Source: Dipteronia dyeriana
Taxonomy: Eukaryota; Streptophyta; Magnoliopsida; Sapindales; Sapindaceae
Direction: 5' to 3'
DNA: 64,000 nt
Assembly: GCA_032871835.1 (NCBI GenBank)
Contig: CM065301.1
Location: forward strand, 78,028,069-78,092,068
Part shown: in pieces, positions 1 to 11,632 of the stretch
Position numbering within the stretch: the stretch's first letter is position 1
Layout of the letters: each line of letters begins with the position of its first letter
Notes under the pieces: generated by a model
Seen by the model: only the letters and a program-made list of their open reading frames with translations
What the model was told of the DNA's origin: nothing
Database searches by the model: none
Translations under genes and position numbers: made by a program

Positions 1-995
1 AATCTTATATACCATATGTATGGATTTGGACAAATATTTTAGATATATAGCATTATCATTATTTTTATCTTATAAAATTTAAATTGAAAAATATTGTAAA
101 TTGTGTTTTTTTTAATTTTAATAATGTTTTTTTATTACAATAATTTTAATAATGTGTTGCAGTGTTGAATATGTTATTGTTTTTTTTTCTCATATTTCAT
201 TTGATATTATATATATATATTAAATTAAATTAAATTAAATCAGTTTTTTTTAATACAGCTAATATCGGGATCTAACAGATTAATTAGACTCTATTATATA
301 TTTGGGGAGTTAAAACGCTAACCACTGACTGTGAAAGGAAAAGGAAAAGGAAAAGAAAAAGAAAAGTGATGTCCAATTAAATTGAAACAGTAAAATAAAA
401 AAATAAAATAATAAAAAGTTTGTGGGGGCACCAACTGATAACTTTTTGGCCTTTTGGTTTCCAACTTTCCATTCGTTTTCAAGGCAATCCTTCCATTAAA
501 AAAAAATTAAAAAAAAAAAAAAAAACGCCACTCAAGTCCGGCCCAGTAATGTATGGAGTGGATTAAATAGTACTATGTGGGCCGGATTAAAATATATACC
601 AGATTTTTAGTCCGATCAAATATTTTTACTAAACACTAGACATTACTAAATTAGTCCTATCCGGTCCATTAGTCCTGTCCAATACTGTTTACCGAACAAA
701 GTCTTAATGTTTTATTTTTAAAAGTTTTAATGAAGAGTTTTGGGTGTAGTCTATACCGAAATTAAGGTATGTTATAAGTATTTGGTTTCCAGTCCGGTCT
801 GGATTCGATAAGCTCGGACTAAACTATATGAATTTGTTATGAGTGGTAAATGACAATAATGACACCCTTCAAAAACTGTATCTACACCTTTTCATAATCA
901 CACACATCAAATTTTTAAAAAAAACTATAATTTATAAATAAACCCCACTTAATACCAAAAATATCCCTTCTTTAATTATATTGCATAGTATTTTT
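1..995. other. AT-rich intergenic DNA
   Basis: No gene is supported here. The stretch holds poly(A) and poly(T) runs, a short TAAAT repeat near 225-240 and a purine tract (GGAAAA-type units) near 335-367. All frames are closed by frequent stops. Confidence 0.6.
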
Positions 996-2493
996 ATAAG
1001 TACACACAATTTATGACTACTATTATAATATTTAATCAACTTTATTATTGTTTTAAATTTTGTTGTTACCTTTAATTCTCTTCCCTACTTATTTTCTCTT
1101 CCCTACTTCTTTTCTCTTCTCGGTTTTTTCAAAATCAAACTCCAATTTTCGTTATTTATTTTTCATTAAAAATTTATTTTAAATTTTTTTTATTATTGGA
1201 GAACCACATAGGTGTTCGATGAAATTAAAGAACATCTATTTTTTTGTTTTACAAAAAAGAACTTATAATATTGATAAATAAATAAAAAGTCTAAAATCTG
1301 TTTGAAATAAATAAAAAATATAGATAATAGTTAATTTAAAAGTACGTTTATATACATAACGATTTTGTTCTTCTAACAAAAATTTAATTTAAAACTTTAC
1401 TTTTTCACAACCAAATTTGTCTCATGATTTTGATTCATTTTCCATATTTTGCAATCAATTTGTATTTCCTTAAAAGAGATCGAAAATATATTTAAAAGAG
1501 AATCTAGGGTTTATTAAAATGAAAAGAGTTTTTATGATATTCGTAATATCAAATCATTAATAGGAAAAGAAATTACAAAAGATTAAAATAAGAAACTAAT
1601 TAATCTAATAAACAATTAGTCCTCTTATAATAATTTTACTCAAGCGTATTAATGGAATTTTAAAAATATATTAATTTATTATACATACAGTTTTTAAAGG
1701 GTGTAAATATCGTAAATATTTTGTTATAATAAAACTATACGGGTTTATAAGTACACATAATTTATGACTATTATTATAATATTTAATCAACTTTATTATT
1801 GTTTCAAAATTTGTTGTTACCTGTAATTCTCTTATCTACTTCTTTTCTCTTCCCTACTTCTTTTCTCCTCTCGGTTTTTTCAAAATCAAACTCCAATTTT
1901 CGTTATTTATTTTTCGTTAAAAATTCATTTTAAGATTTTTTATTATTTGAGAACCACATAGGTGTTCAATGAAATTAAAGAACATCTTTTTTTTTTACAA
2001 AAAAGAACTTATAATATTGATAAATAAATAAAAGTTCTAAAATCTGTTTGAAAGAAATAAAAAATATAGATAATAGTAATTTAAAAGTACGTTTATATAC
2101 ATAACGATTTTGTTCTTCTAATAAAAAATTAATTTAAAATTTTACTTTTTCAGTCCCAAATTTGTCTCATGATTTTGATTCATTTTCCATATTTTGCAAT
2201 CAATTTGTATTTTCTTAAAAGATATTGAAAATATATTTAAAAGAGAATCTAGGGTTTATTAAAATGGAAAGAGTATTCATGATATACGTTAATATTAACT
2301 CATTAATAGGAAAAGAAATTACAAAAGATTAAAATAAGAAACTAATTAATCAAATAAACAATTAGTCCTCTTATAATAATTTTAGTCAAGCGTATTAATG
2401 GAATTTTAAAAATATATTAATTTAGTGTACATACGGTATTTAAAGGGTACAAATATCGTTAATATTTTGTTATAATAAAACTATACGGGTTTT
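996..2493. repeat. Tandem duplication of a 0.75 kb noncoding unit
   Basis: Two head-to-tail copies, about 996-1745 and 1746-2493. Anchor strings recur at a constant offset: GAACCACATAGGTGTTC at 1201 and 1951 (offset 750) and TCTAGGGTTTATTAAAATG near 1503 and 2248 (offset about 745). Both copies end in the same ACTATACGGGTTT string. Copies differ by scattered substitutions and short indels. No coding frame is shared. Confidence 0.9.
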
Positions 2494-2702
2494 ATAAAAG
2501 TAAAAAGCCGAAACGGTTTGTTATTATTTGGTTCTGGACTGTGAAAAGGCTAAATACTCGACCACCTAGAATTTGTTTATATATTTTTTTAAATATCAGT
2601 TGCTATGGCAATTGGGACAACAATTTTGTATTATTTTTATAATACATAATATTAATCGTCACATGCAGAAGGCACCATAAGGTTTCATTCTTTTTGTTAT
2701 GA

Positions 2703-3080
2703 ATGTTAGAGAAATTTTAAAATAAATTAAATTTGAAATTAAATTTGAAAAGACACAACTCTTTGTAATAAATAAAAGAATGTGTTGTTTTAAACAGACA
2801 CATTGTTTTGTTTTAAATTTAAACTGTTATTTCAATGTTTATAAATACTGACATCAGACAATATACAGACTTCATTTGAATCATTTTTCTCCTCCTCTGT
2901 TTTTCTAAAAATCATACATCAACAATATTCTATTCACTGTATAAAATAGAATATTGTCATAAACAGACTTGCAACTTTTAAAAGTATTCTGGTTTGTTTT
3001 CGCAAGTGCACATCATAGATAAACAAAGGCTTTATTGTATCTTGGAGGCATATTCACAAACTCAGTGCATCACAGAATTG
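2703..3080 (+). repeat. Probable 5' LTR and leader of the plus-strand copia
   Basis: Inferred from position upstream of gag. It starts with TGTTAGAG, contains a TATA-like TATAAATA near 2840, and has a 13-bp perfect hairpin (2922-2934 with 2945-2957, 10-nt loop). I found no second LTR copy and no convincing initiator-Met primer binding site after it, so the ends are guesses. Confidence 0.35.
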
Positions 3081-3224
3081 GTGGAGACGAATAACGTCTT
3101 AAGAAGAACGACAACATATCGTGCCTAATTTTGTTCTTTGCAGTATGTATTTGTTAACAGTGTTTCGGTTTGGGTTCAAGAATAGCAATTGGATTTGACA
3201 GAAATTTCTACAACAATCTTAAGA

Positions 3225-3880
3225 CGTTATTTTGCTCAAAGGCACGAGTTTCATCATTGCATGACTTCACTGTGGATTTTGTCAAATTGGATTGTTTCGA
3301 TGGTGGAAATTTCAGGCGCTGGCAAAAGAAATAGCATTTCCTGATGACAACTCTGGAAGTTGTATATGTGCTCACTATACCGAAACCGTTGGAACGTGAT
3401 GATAAGACATTAACGGAAACTCGAATTCGGCAAAAATGGGAACAAGATGACTTCATATGCAAGGGACACATTTGCAATGACATGTCTAATGCACTTTTTG
3501 ATCAGTATTACAACAAGTCATCAGCCAAAGAAATATGGGATCTCCTAGAGGCAAAATATATGACAGAGGATGCAACAAGTAAGAAATTTTTGATCTCTAA
3601 ATATTTTCAATACAAAATGGTTGATGGTAGGCGTGTTGTTGAGCAATTTCATAAAATCCTACATATTTATAATCAATTTCAACAACACAAATTGGTCATG
3701 GATGAGTCAATTGTTGTTTCCTCTATTATTGACAAACTTCCTCCATCCTGGAAAGACTGTAAAAATAGTCTCAAACATAAGAAGGAAGACATCTCTCTTG
3801 AGGAATTTTGGGCAGGCATCTTCATATTGAGGAAGAGAATAGACTTAACAGTCATGATGAGCAGCCCATTGTGTCTTCCA
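3225..3880 (+). pseudogene. copia gag, N-terminal part (UBN2-type capsid region)
   Basis: The translated product resembles the retrotransposon gag capsid region of plant copia elements: FDGGNFRRWQKK near the start, then SAKEIWDLLEAKY, a KFLISKYFQYKM segment and IDKLPPSWKD. The natural start lies upstream of 3344, because the typical N-terminal FDG..F.RW motif sits in another frame at about 3295-3330. This indicates a frameshift near 3335. A second frameshift near 3810 separates it from the zinc-knuckle part. Gag would form the cytoplasmic virus-like particle. This copy cannot make a full-length protein. Confidence 0.8.
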
Positions 3881-4254
3881 AAATAAATATGGTGGAGGAA
3901 AAGAAAGAGTCTAAGCCCCAACACCCAAAAGACAACAAAAGAAAATTTGCTGCAAAGGTGAACCTAGATGGCAAGAAAAATAAATTTTCATGCTACCATT
4001 GCGATAAGCCGGGCCATGTCAAGAAAGAATGTCGACTCCTAAAGAAACAAAAGGAGAGTTCGACTTCAAATTTTGTGGGCATGATATCCGAGATTAATGT
4101 TCTCGAAGATGACTATGCATGGTGGATAGATTCGGGTGCTACAAAGCATATGTGCAGGGATCGTACTTTTTTCACATCTTATGAATATATTATGAATCTA
4201 TTGAAGATGGAAGTGTGTTGTATATGGGAAATTTATCTACTGCAGCAATAAAAG
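3808..4254 (+). pseudogene. copia gag C-terminus (zinc knuckle) and protease start
   Basis: A CCHC zinc knuckle, CYHCDKPGHVKKEC, lies at about 3991-4032 and would bind retrotransposon RNA. It is followed by a lysine-rich linker and the start of the aspartic protease, WWIDSGATKHMC (active-site D-S-G) at about 4121-4156. The frame leaves the protease sense soon after (about 4195). The segment that should join protease to pre-integrase is deleted: the text jumps to the short piece DGMFKLNI-like near 4305-4330. Follows gag in the normal order, one frame removed. Confidence 0.82.
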
Positions 4255-5074
4255 GAAAAGGCACAGTACAACTTGAATTCACTTCTGGAAAAGTTCTTAC
4301 TTATGGGGGTATGTTTAAGCTTAATATCAATAAAATGAATGTTTTTTTTTGTTTATATTATTGACTCATTATCGTTATGGCATAATCGATTAAGACATGT
4401 TTATACAAAGCGTTTGCAAGAAATGGCTAATTTAGATTTAATTCCTAGATATAACTATGACATGCATGAAAAATGCAAAGTGTGTGCTCAAACAAAAATT
4501 ATAAAAACTCATTTCCCTAAAATTGAAAGAACATCATCTTTATTACAAATAATTCATGGTGATGTGTGTGATATACATAATAATCCTACTAGAGGTGGGA
4601 AGAAGTACTTTGTCACATTTATTGATGATTATTCAAAATATTGTTATGTTTATTTGCTGTATTCAAATGATGAAGTTTTGAATAAATTTAAGGTTTACAA
4701 AGCTGAAATAGAAAATGCATGTGACACAAAAATTAAAGTTGTTATGAGTGATAAAGGTGGTGAATATCAATTCCCTGATTTTTATGAATTTGTTGGTATT
4801 GTACATGAAACATATACCACATACACACCATAACAAAATGGGGTAGCAGAAAGGAAAAATAAAACACTTACAGAAATGGTTAATGCAATGCTTTCGAATT
4901 TTAGGTTTAGGTAAAGGATTTTGGGGTGAAACATTATTGACTGCATGTTATATATTAAATAGAGTGCCTACTAAGAAACTTAAAACAACTCCATATGAAC
5001 TTTGGAAGAAAAGAAAGACTAATTTATCTTATCTTAGAGTTTGGGGTTGTAGAGTCATAGTTGAAATTCCCTAG
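4255..5074 (+). pseudogene. copia integrase, truncated
   Basis: Starts with a pre-integrase motif LWHNRLRH (His pair of the HHCC zinc domain) near 4370-4393, then CKVCAQTK (Cys pair). The core carries the first catalytic Asp in HGDVCD, the DDYSKYCYVYLL block, and the second Asp in MSDKGGEYQ. A TAA at 4831-4833 interrupts the frame just before NGVAERKN, which holds the catalytic Glu. CAA to TAA is the simplest explanation. The C-terminal part reaches LRVWGCRVIVEIP and stops at the border of the next element's LTR. Not functional. Confidence 0.85.
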
Positions 5075-5078
5075 AAAG

Positions 5079-6584
5079 TGTGTATCTATAACCTAAAGGG
5101 GGGGTAAATAGGTTTTAATTCGATAGATTACCAATTTTGCGAATTAATCAATATTAACAATTCTACCGCATTCTACTTAAATGCTCAATTAAATGACAAC
5201 AAACATAAAAAAATAACAACATGGAAAATATACGTAGAAACACTCTAAATGGAAAAAACCACGGGCTATTTAGAGCGCCACCCTCGATCCTAAAAATCCA
5301 CTATTGAGTAAAAGTTTACAGCATAGGTTGACCTCCCGTCTAACCCTCCAGTTACTAACCCTTTCACTCTACTCAACGGGCCTTAATAACGATTTTGGAT
5401 CACTAACCTTGTGCACTAACCACTTAGCCACAAGCTAAAACAACAATGAAGAGATAATGGCAACCTAAGTGAATATGCAAGAATATTCAATATGCAAAAA
5501 TGCTAGGTCAATACATTCATGCTTATCTAGGATTAATAATGACAATTAAAGCAAATCCTAGATATCAATATTCTAAATGCAAAGGCAAGAAGAATTAGCT
5601 AGAAGAGCAAAATCTACCTAAATGCTAGGTATCACAAATTAATGCATCTCAACCAACAATAAAAAACACAAGCATGTCATAAAAACAATTTAACACTTAA
5701 GCAAGCAGTTAATGTGCAATAAAGACTAAAACCCTAGGTATACATGTCTTAGTAATGAAAACATAGAGATTAGAACATGTAGAGAATACCTAGTCATGAA
5801 AAAACAAGAAACTCATGCTTGAAAGATGCTTGATGCTTTGGATTTTAAGGATGGTTGAGTAAAAATGCCTTCTTGGAGCTTATCTCTCTAAAGAACCTTA
5901 TCTCACTCTTAAAATTAGGTTTTGAAGCTCTCAAAAACGAGTTGGGGAGAAGATAGTTCATTTATATGAAGTCTAAAGTGAAACTGTGTCATTTTTGACA
6001 AAACGTAACCAAAACATGTCAGGACCGCTGGCTGTACCGCTGTCCAGGCAAGTGTCCAGACCGCGGCACAGAGAGCGGTGTATCGTCTGGACAACTCCGC
6101 TCTGTAGACCGCTGTGCATGCAGTGTGCACAGACCGCGGTCTGGACAGCGTGCACCCTCTGTGAAACTCAGTTTGAGAGACCGCAGCGTAGGCAACAAGC
6201 ACAGACCGTGGTAGACGCAGCGCGCATCCTCTGCCAAACACCGCTGTGCGGCCGCGTCGTGGGCACGACACAGAGAGCGGTCTAGACCGCGGTATAGAGG
6301 AAAAAATCCTCTTCTATAAGGCACAAACATACATTCAACACTCAAATAAAAATAAGACACACAAGCCAAACAAAATGGCAAATAAGCATGGAAGCAAGAT
6401 AATTAAAATAAAATGCATGAATGTGAGTGTGTGCACTAAATCTCTTCAATGAAGTTAAGCAAGTGATTTTACCTTAGATGCTTGAGCTTGGCTACGAACA
6501 ATGAAGCCCTAAACTACCCTTACATATTGATCCAAAAATGTGGTTGTCAACGAAATAAGCCAATCAAAAACTGAGAAACTTACA
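5079..6584 (-). repeat. 3' LTR of the Sirevirus-like element
   Basis: Bounded on the plus strand by TGTGTATCTATAACC at the left and CTTACA at 6579-6584 on the right, just after the minus-strand purine tract CCAAATGAGGAGATTG. Length is about 1.5 kb. The first bases include the string CTAAAGGGGGGGTAAATAGG seen at copia LTR ends in many plants. A CG-rich block at 6020-6300 stands out from the AT-rich surroundings. No second copy is in the window, so divergence between LTRs cannot be measured. Confidence 0.75.
6020..6300. repeat. CG-rich block with palindromic motifs inside the LTR
   Basis: Repeated degenerate units built on GACCGCGGTC and CAGAGAGCGG. Two perfect 14-bp palindromes are visible: CAGACCGCGGTCTG at 6130-6143 and GCGGTCTAGACCGC at 6277-6290. 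Open frames across this block are a by-product of its base composition and are not coding. Confidence 0.75.
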
Positions 6585-7853
6585 ATCTCCTCATTTGGCT
6601 ATTTCGTGACAAAACCACTCACTCATAAGGTATCCTCACAACAAACAACAAGAAACAACAAGAGGTCAACAAACAACCATTCTATGTTGCAATAGATACC
6701 TAAAGCTAAATCTTCAAATCTTCAAATCTTCAAATCTTTCATCTCTTGAAGAATGATCATCCCTACAAAACAAAGCACTACACTTTCCAAGACAAGTGTA
6801 TGAGAGGGATCAAGATAAATAAAAACAAACGCAATTTGCATGAATTATGCAATTTGCATGAATTAGAAACAAGTAACATGCAATCAACAATGCACAAAGC
6901 AAAAGCTCCCCCTAAATAGGTCAGCTCCCTCACAATAGGTCAACTCCCCTTAAAACATGCCAATATCAACTCTCACTAAATCCAACACTACTCCCTCTTT
7001 TTGTCACAAGATAGGCAAATGAGTATTCCCCAACAGGGATGCTGTAACAAAAAGAGATATTTGCAATGTAAATGCATAATCATATATAACAATTTTATGC
7101 AGGTTAATTAAGAGAGAGGGAAATTCATGGAAGTTTTATTGATTGGAACATATGCGAAAGATTTTGCCTTGAATGAAATACATGCAACATCAACTTCCAA
7201 AATCATGGTATTTGGCAAAGGAAAATAGCACATGAGGTTCCAAGAGAAGTCAAACCAATTTGCACTAGATTGTCAATTGAAAACAAGATATTGTTTAACC
7301 AAAAACAAATAAGAGCAACTATCAAACTTTACTAGTTGAACAAGACATGAGCGACTATTGCGCCCTATTAGATTTTTCTGGGCAAGATGCCCGTATGATA
7401 GTGGTCTTGTTCAATAAGTAAAGAGATAAACTATTGGATTGTGAAATCCTTGAAATGGATACAATATCCTTATTGAATAAAGTCTCAAAAGTCACTTGCA
7501 CACATATTTGCAATCATTTTGTAAGCTTTCAATAAATTCAACATGCATATCACTTTAAGCATGTAAAGATCAAGTTTTCACAAACAAAGGAAATAAACTT
7601 TGGGTCAATCAAATGTATTTCCCAATCAAATTTCCTAGTCCAAAAATACATGTTTGAACATAAATGAGACATGCATTTCAAATAAGGCAAACTCACACTT
7701 ATTGAATAACAAAAAAAAATATAATAATATATGCATCCAAGATACTCAGGCAATTAATTAAAGAGCATAAAATTGAACAATTATTTGCTTATTAAGATGC
7801 AAGTTCGCTCTTTTTGCTTGAGCTCCCCATATGGGGTCAACCACCAAAACCCA
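6585..7853 (-). other. 3' noncoding region with polypurine tracts
   Basis: Lies between the pol stop and the 3' LTR. Minus-strand purine tracts are visible next to the LTR (6587-6602), near 6905-6950 (two, of the form GGGGGAGC and GGGAGTTG) and near 6983-7000 (TGTGACAAAAAGAGGGAG). Such tracts prime plus-strand DNA synthesis, and several tracts are reported for Sireviruses. No envelope-like reading frame is seen here. Confidence 0.65.
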
Positions 7854-8385
7854 TCAATGCATATGACAAATCCCAATAGACCTACTAAGAGATTTAAACT
7901 TAGTTGAATATAATGGTTTAGTAAATAAATCCGTTAGTTGATCATTTGTGCCCACATGTTCAAGTGCAATGCATTTGCTATCAACTAGCTCCCTAATGAA
8001 ATGATATCTAATGTCAATATTCTTGGTTCTAAAATGTTGGACAGGATTTTTTGAAATATTGATGGCACTCATGTTATCACAATAAAGGGTTAGAGTACCT
8101 TGTTCAAAGCCATAATCCATAAGCATTTGCTTCATCCAGAGGAGTTGTGTGCAAGCACTCCCAACTGCTATATACTCTGCCTCGGCTGTGGATAATGAGA
8201 TGGAATTTTGCTTCTTGCAAAACCAAGACACAAGATTGTTTCCTAGGAAGAAGCAACCGCCCGATGTACTCTTCCTATCACCACAATTACCTGCCCAATC
8301 TGCATCACTAAAGCCAACTAAACTAGCATTAGTGTCAAAAGAGTACCATATCCCATAGTTGGATGTCCCATTCACATATCGAATG
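7854..8385 (-). pseudogene. copia RNase H and pol C-terminus
   Basis: Continuation of the pol frame after a TGA at about 8385-8387. Motifs: GFSDADWAG (first catalytic Asp), DRKSTSGGCFFLG, SLSTAEAEYIAV (catalytic Glu), LYCDNMSAINI (Asp), and the C-terminal TKNIDIRYHFIRE and QLTDLFTKPL blocks, ending in a natural stop at 7854. RNase H removes the RNA strand during reverse transcription. The upstream stop sits where family members have Arg (sense CGA to TGA), which is a C-to-T change. Apart from that the domain is complete. Confidence 0.88.
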
Positions 8386-8387
8386 AT

Positions 8388-10492
8388 TCACTTCACAGAG
8401 AATAGATGGGATTCTTTGGGATTTGCTTGGTACCTAGCACACACACCAACACTAAAAGCTATATCGTGCCTACTAGCAGTCAAGTATAGCAAGCTCCCTA
8501 TCATGCCACGATATAGACTTTTATCCATACATTTTCCACTAGCATCCTTGCTAAGTTTCAAAGTGGTACTCATTGGTGTGTCACAATGCTTGGCATTCTC
8601 AAGGCCAAACTTCTTCACTAGGTTCTTGGCATACTTAGCTTGGGATATGAAGATCCCATCATGCATTTGCTTGATTTGCAAGCCTATGAAGTAAATGAGT
8701 TCACCAACCATGCTCATTTCAAACTCATGAGTCATGACATCAACAAATTGTTGAACTTTCAAGTTGTTAGTGGAACCAAAAACGATGTCATCGACATAAA
8801 TTTGAGCTTTAGTGCATTTGATGAACAAGGTCTTGTCAACACTACCTCTAGAATAGTCATTGTCAACAAGATAAAGAGTGAGGCGCTCATACCAAGCCAT
8901 CGGTGCTTGTTTCAACCCATATAGCCCCTTCTTGAGACGATAAACATGATTGGGGTGGTGTGGATCCACAAACCCCTTAGGTTGCTCAACAAACACTTCC
9001 TCTTGTAAGAAGCCATTGATGAAGTCACTCTTAACATCCGTTTGATGTAATTTAAACTTGTGCACACAAGAAATGGATAAGAGAAGCATAATGGACTCTA
9101 AACGGACAACGGGAGTAAAAGTCTCCTCAAAGTCGATACCCTCAATTTGAGAGTACCCTTGTGCAACTAGTCCAGCTTTGTTCCCTACAATATTGCCATC
9201 CTCATCAAATTTGTTCCTATAGACCCACTTGGTGCCTATCACATTAGTGTTCTTAGGCCTAGGAACTAGAGTCCGAACCTCATTCCTTTCAAATTGATTT
9301 AGCTCTTCTTGCATATCAAGAACCCAAAACTCATCACTTAAAGCTTCACCTACCTTTTTGGGTTCAAATTGAGAGGTGTAGCAAGTGTAACTAATTTGAT
9401 TTGCTAATTGATGTCTAGTTCTCACTCCCTCATTCACATTTCCAAGAATGTCACTCTTGTTGTGGAGATGCCTAACCCAAGGAGCGGGTTCCTTAGAGTC
9501 TAAAGTAGGATCTCTATCAAGAGATTGAGTGATCTCTTTGTCAAGCTTAGATTTTTCATCATTAGAAATCTCATCAATTCTCACCAAGGGAGTATAATCA
9601 ATCACACTAATCTCCTCATCATGGTTACTAACTTTATGCCTACAATCATCTATGAACACATTAGATGATTCCATAACACTTCGTGTCTTCAAATTAAAAA
9701 CTCTATAGGCCTTACTATTTAGGGCATAGCCAATGAAAATCCCCTCATCACTCTTAGCATCAAACTTTCCAAGTTGATCACGGTCATTTAGAATGTAGCA
9801 CTTGCTTCTAAATGAGTGGAAGTAGCTCACATTTGGCTTCCTACCCTTCCACAATTCATAGGAGGTTTGCCTAGTCCCGGGCCTGAGAAACACCCTATTG
9901 CCTATATAACAAACCGTATTGACAGTTTCAGCCCAAAGATTCCTAGGCACATTGTTGCTATGCAACATCACACGAGCCATCTCTTGGAGGACTCTATTCT
10001 TCCTCTCTAGTACCTCATTTTGATGAGAAGTTCGAGGAGCTGAGAACTCATGGGAAATACCAAGACTATCATACAAGTTTTCAAAGCTAACATTTTCAAA
10101 TTCTCTCCCATGATCACTCATAATTCTCTTGATGCATTTTATGTGAGAATCCTTCTCATTTTGAATTTTAGTGCAAAGCATTTTAAAAGTTTCAAATGTT
10201 TCAGATTTCTCTCTAAGAAAGTAAGTCCAAGTAAATCTAGAAAAATCATCCACACACATACAAAAATGTACCTCTTGCCAACTAGACTCTCGGTTTGTAT
10301 AGGACCCATAAGGTCCGTATGAAAAAGATCTAATGGCTCCTTAGTGGCAAGATACTTACCCTTCTTATGCACACTCTTAGTTTGCTTTCCTTGTTGACAA
10401 GGTCCACAAACTCCCTCAATCCTATTTCCAAACTTAGGAAGACCTCTCACAACTTTCAACCTCTCAAGAACTTTCAAGTCTTTGAAATTCAT
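8388..10492 (-). pseudogene. copia integrase and reverse transcriptase
   Basis: The main open part runs 10259 to 8388 (623 codons). The integrase start lies in another frame at 10492-10260 (CGPCQQGKQ, HTDLMGP with the first Asp). Then come CVDDFSRFTWTYFL, MSDHGREFEN (second Asp) and ERKNRVLQEMARVML (Glu). The linker holds FIGYALNSKAYRVFN. RT motifs follow: TKWVYRNKFDEDG, LHQTDVKSDFINGFL, KKGLYGLKQAP and the catalytic YVDDIVFGS. A frameshift near 10260 and the stop before RNase H break it. Pol would copy element RNA to DNA and insert it. The long open frame suggests fairly recent activity. Confidence 0.9.
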
Positions 10493-10526
10493 ATGACTTA
10501 ACCTTTAATGTCATAATTCAACTTGA

Positions 10527-11087
10527 TCACAAGCCATTAGAATCAAGACAATAACAATTGTCACTTGATCTCTTGCCTTTCACTAGGACTTGTCCATCCT
10601 TTCTCAAAATAGAACAATCAACTTTACTAAACATGACCGAAAAACCTCCATCACTCAAATGTGATATGCTAATAAGATTTGCTTGCAAGCGATCTACATA
10701 GAGAGCATAAGGCAAGGAGGGAAAACCGGGGATGGAAATGTTTCCTTTTCCTAGAATCATCTTACGTGAACCATCACCAAAGGTGACAAATCCACCATCC
10801 TTCATCACAAAAGTTTCAAAGAAACTCTTGTTTCCGGTCATATGCCTAGAACATCCACTATCAAGGTACCAAGTGTTAGAAGCTTTTGCCTTCAACGCCA
10901 CTCGTGCCACATGGCAAACATACTCATTAGTTCTAGTCCACATAGTAGCAACATTATCATTCCTAGGAGCTTTGGGTTCATTGGCTCTAAAATTCCTAGG
11001 TGCATGCATTTTGGCTCTTCTAAGCATATTCTTTTCAATCATGCTTTTAAAATGACACATCGGCAGTCGTTTTGGGCAGAAAATCAT
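10527..11087 (-). pseudogene. copia protease with gag remnant
   Basis: Carries the aspartic protease core TWYLDSGCSRHMTGNKSFF (active site D-S-G) and the downstream VTFGDGSRKMILGKG and LISISHLSDGGF blocks typical of plant copia. The segment ahead (about 10980-11087) looks like damaged gag. Just after the open frame ends (10527-10490) the pre-integrase His motif is missing, so a short deletion separates protease from integrase. Element sense stops at about 11090. Confidence 0.82.
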
Positions 11088-11090
11088 CGA

Positions 11091-11632
11091 AAATGGTAAA
11101 AAACAAGCGGGTTTTATGTCGGGTCAACCATCGGGTCCGGGTCGGGCATTTACAGGTCGACGGGTCGCTGGCTGGAGAAGACGACGTGACGTCACGCTGA
11201 CATCACACTGATGCAAGGGGTGTACTGAGCTATGTCTGGGGTGTGTTCAATGGCCCAAGTTGACTTCTTTTAGGATGCAATTGGATCTGGGCTGGGGTGT
11301 GCTTAGCAGGCCCAACAGCCCACTTCATGAAAGGCATAAGGGTCTTTTAACTGGTACCAAGGGTAACATGGTCATTTGCCTTCTGACTTTGTCATTTAAC
11401 GGAAACCGTTACAGAAGGACTAAAGTTAGTAATTCAAAAAACTAGTTGACCAAATCCAGATTAACGCTAACTTGAGGGACTAAAATCTTAATATCCCAAA
11501 TATTTAAAAAGCCCACAATGCCGCAATAAGTCTCAATTTAAAAATACATGCCAGCTCAATTCATTTTCATTTCTCTAATTGGTGTGTGAAATTTTGAGAC
11601 TTTTATGCCTCTTCCACTTTTAGGTTTCATCA
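11091..11632. other. Unassigned, GC-richer sequence
   Basis: Higher GC than the flanks (for example the GGGTCCGGGTCGGG string near 11133). It does not continue gag of the adjacent copia and has no frame I recognise. It could be part of another decayed element. Confidence 0.4.

Larger units (their letters stand above)
2703..5078 (+). mobile_element. Decayed Ty1/copia retrotransposon, plus strand, 3' half missing
   Basis: Fragments of gag, protease and integrase occur in copia order (gag, PR, IN) on the plus strand. Reverse transcriptase and RNase H are absent because the element stops at about 5078, exactly where the LTR of the minus-strand element begins. It is broken by frameshifts near 3335 and 3810, a deletion between the protease and integrase parts (about 4200-4300) and an in-frame stop at 4831-4833. 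Confidence 0.85.
5079..11090 (-). mobile_element. Sirevirus-like Ty1/copia retrotransposon, minus strand, 5' end missing
   Basis: Reading the minus strand: protease, integrase, RT, RNase H, a 1.27 kb 3' noncoding region with polypurine tracts, then one LTR (5079-6584). Copia order (integrase before RT) is clear. The RT sequence type, the long 3' noncoding region, repeated purine tracts of the form ACAAAAAGAGGGAG, and a CG-rich palindromic block in the LTR fit Sireviruses. Gag and the 5' LTR are missing beyond about 11090. The LTR lies directly against the interrupted plus-strand copia integrase, so this element probably inserted into it. Confidence 0.85.

Noticed and set aside
5986..6381. Overlapping open frames of 99-120 codons on both strands in the CG-rich LTR block
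   Set aside because: They exist because CG-rich palindromic repeats lack stops. They overlap in several frames and resemble no family.
8149..8924. Plus-strand open frames inside the Sirevirus pol
   Set aside because: Antisense shadows of the RT and RNase H coding frame.
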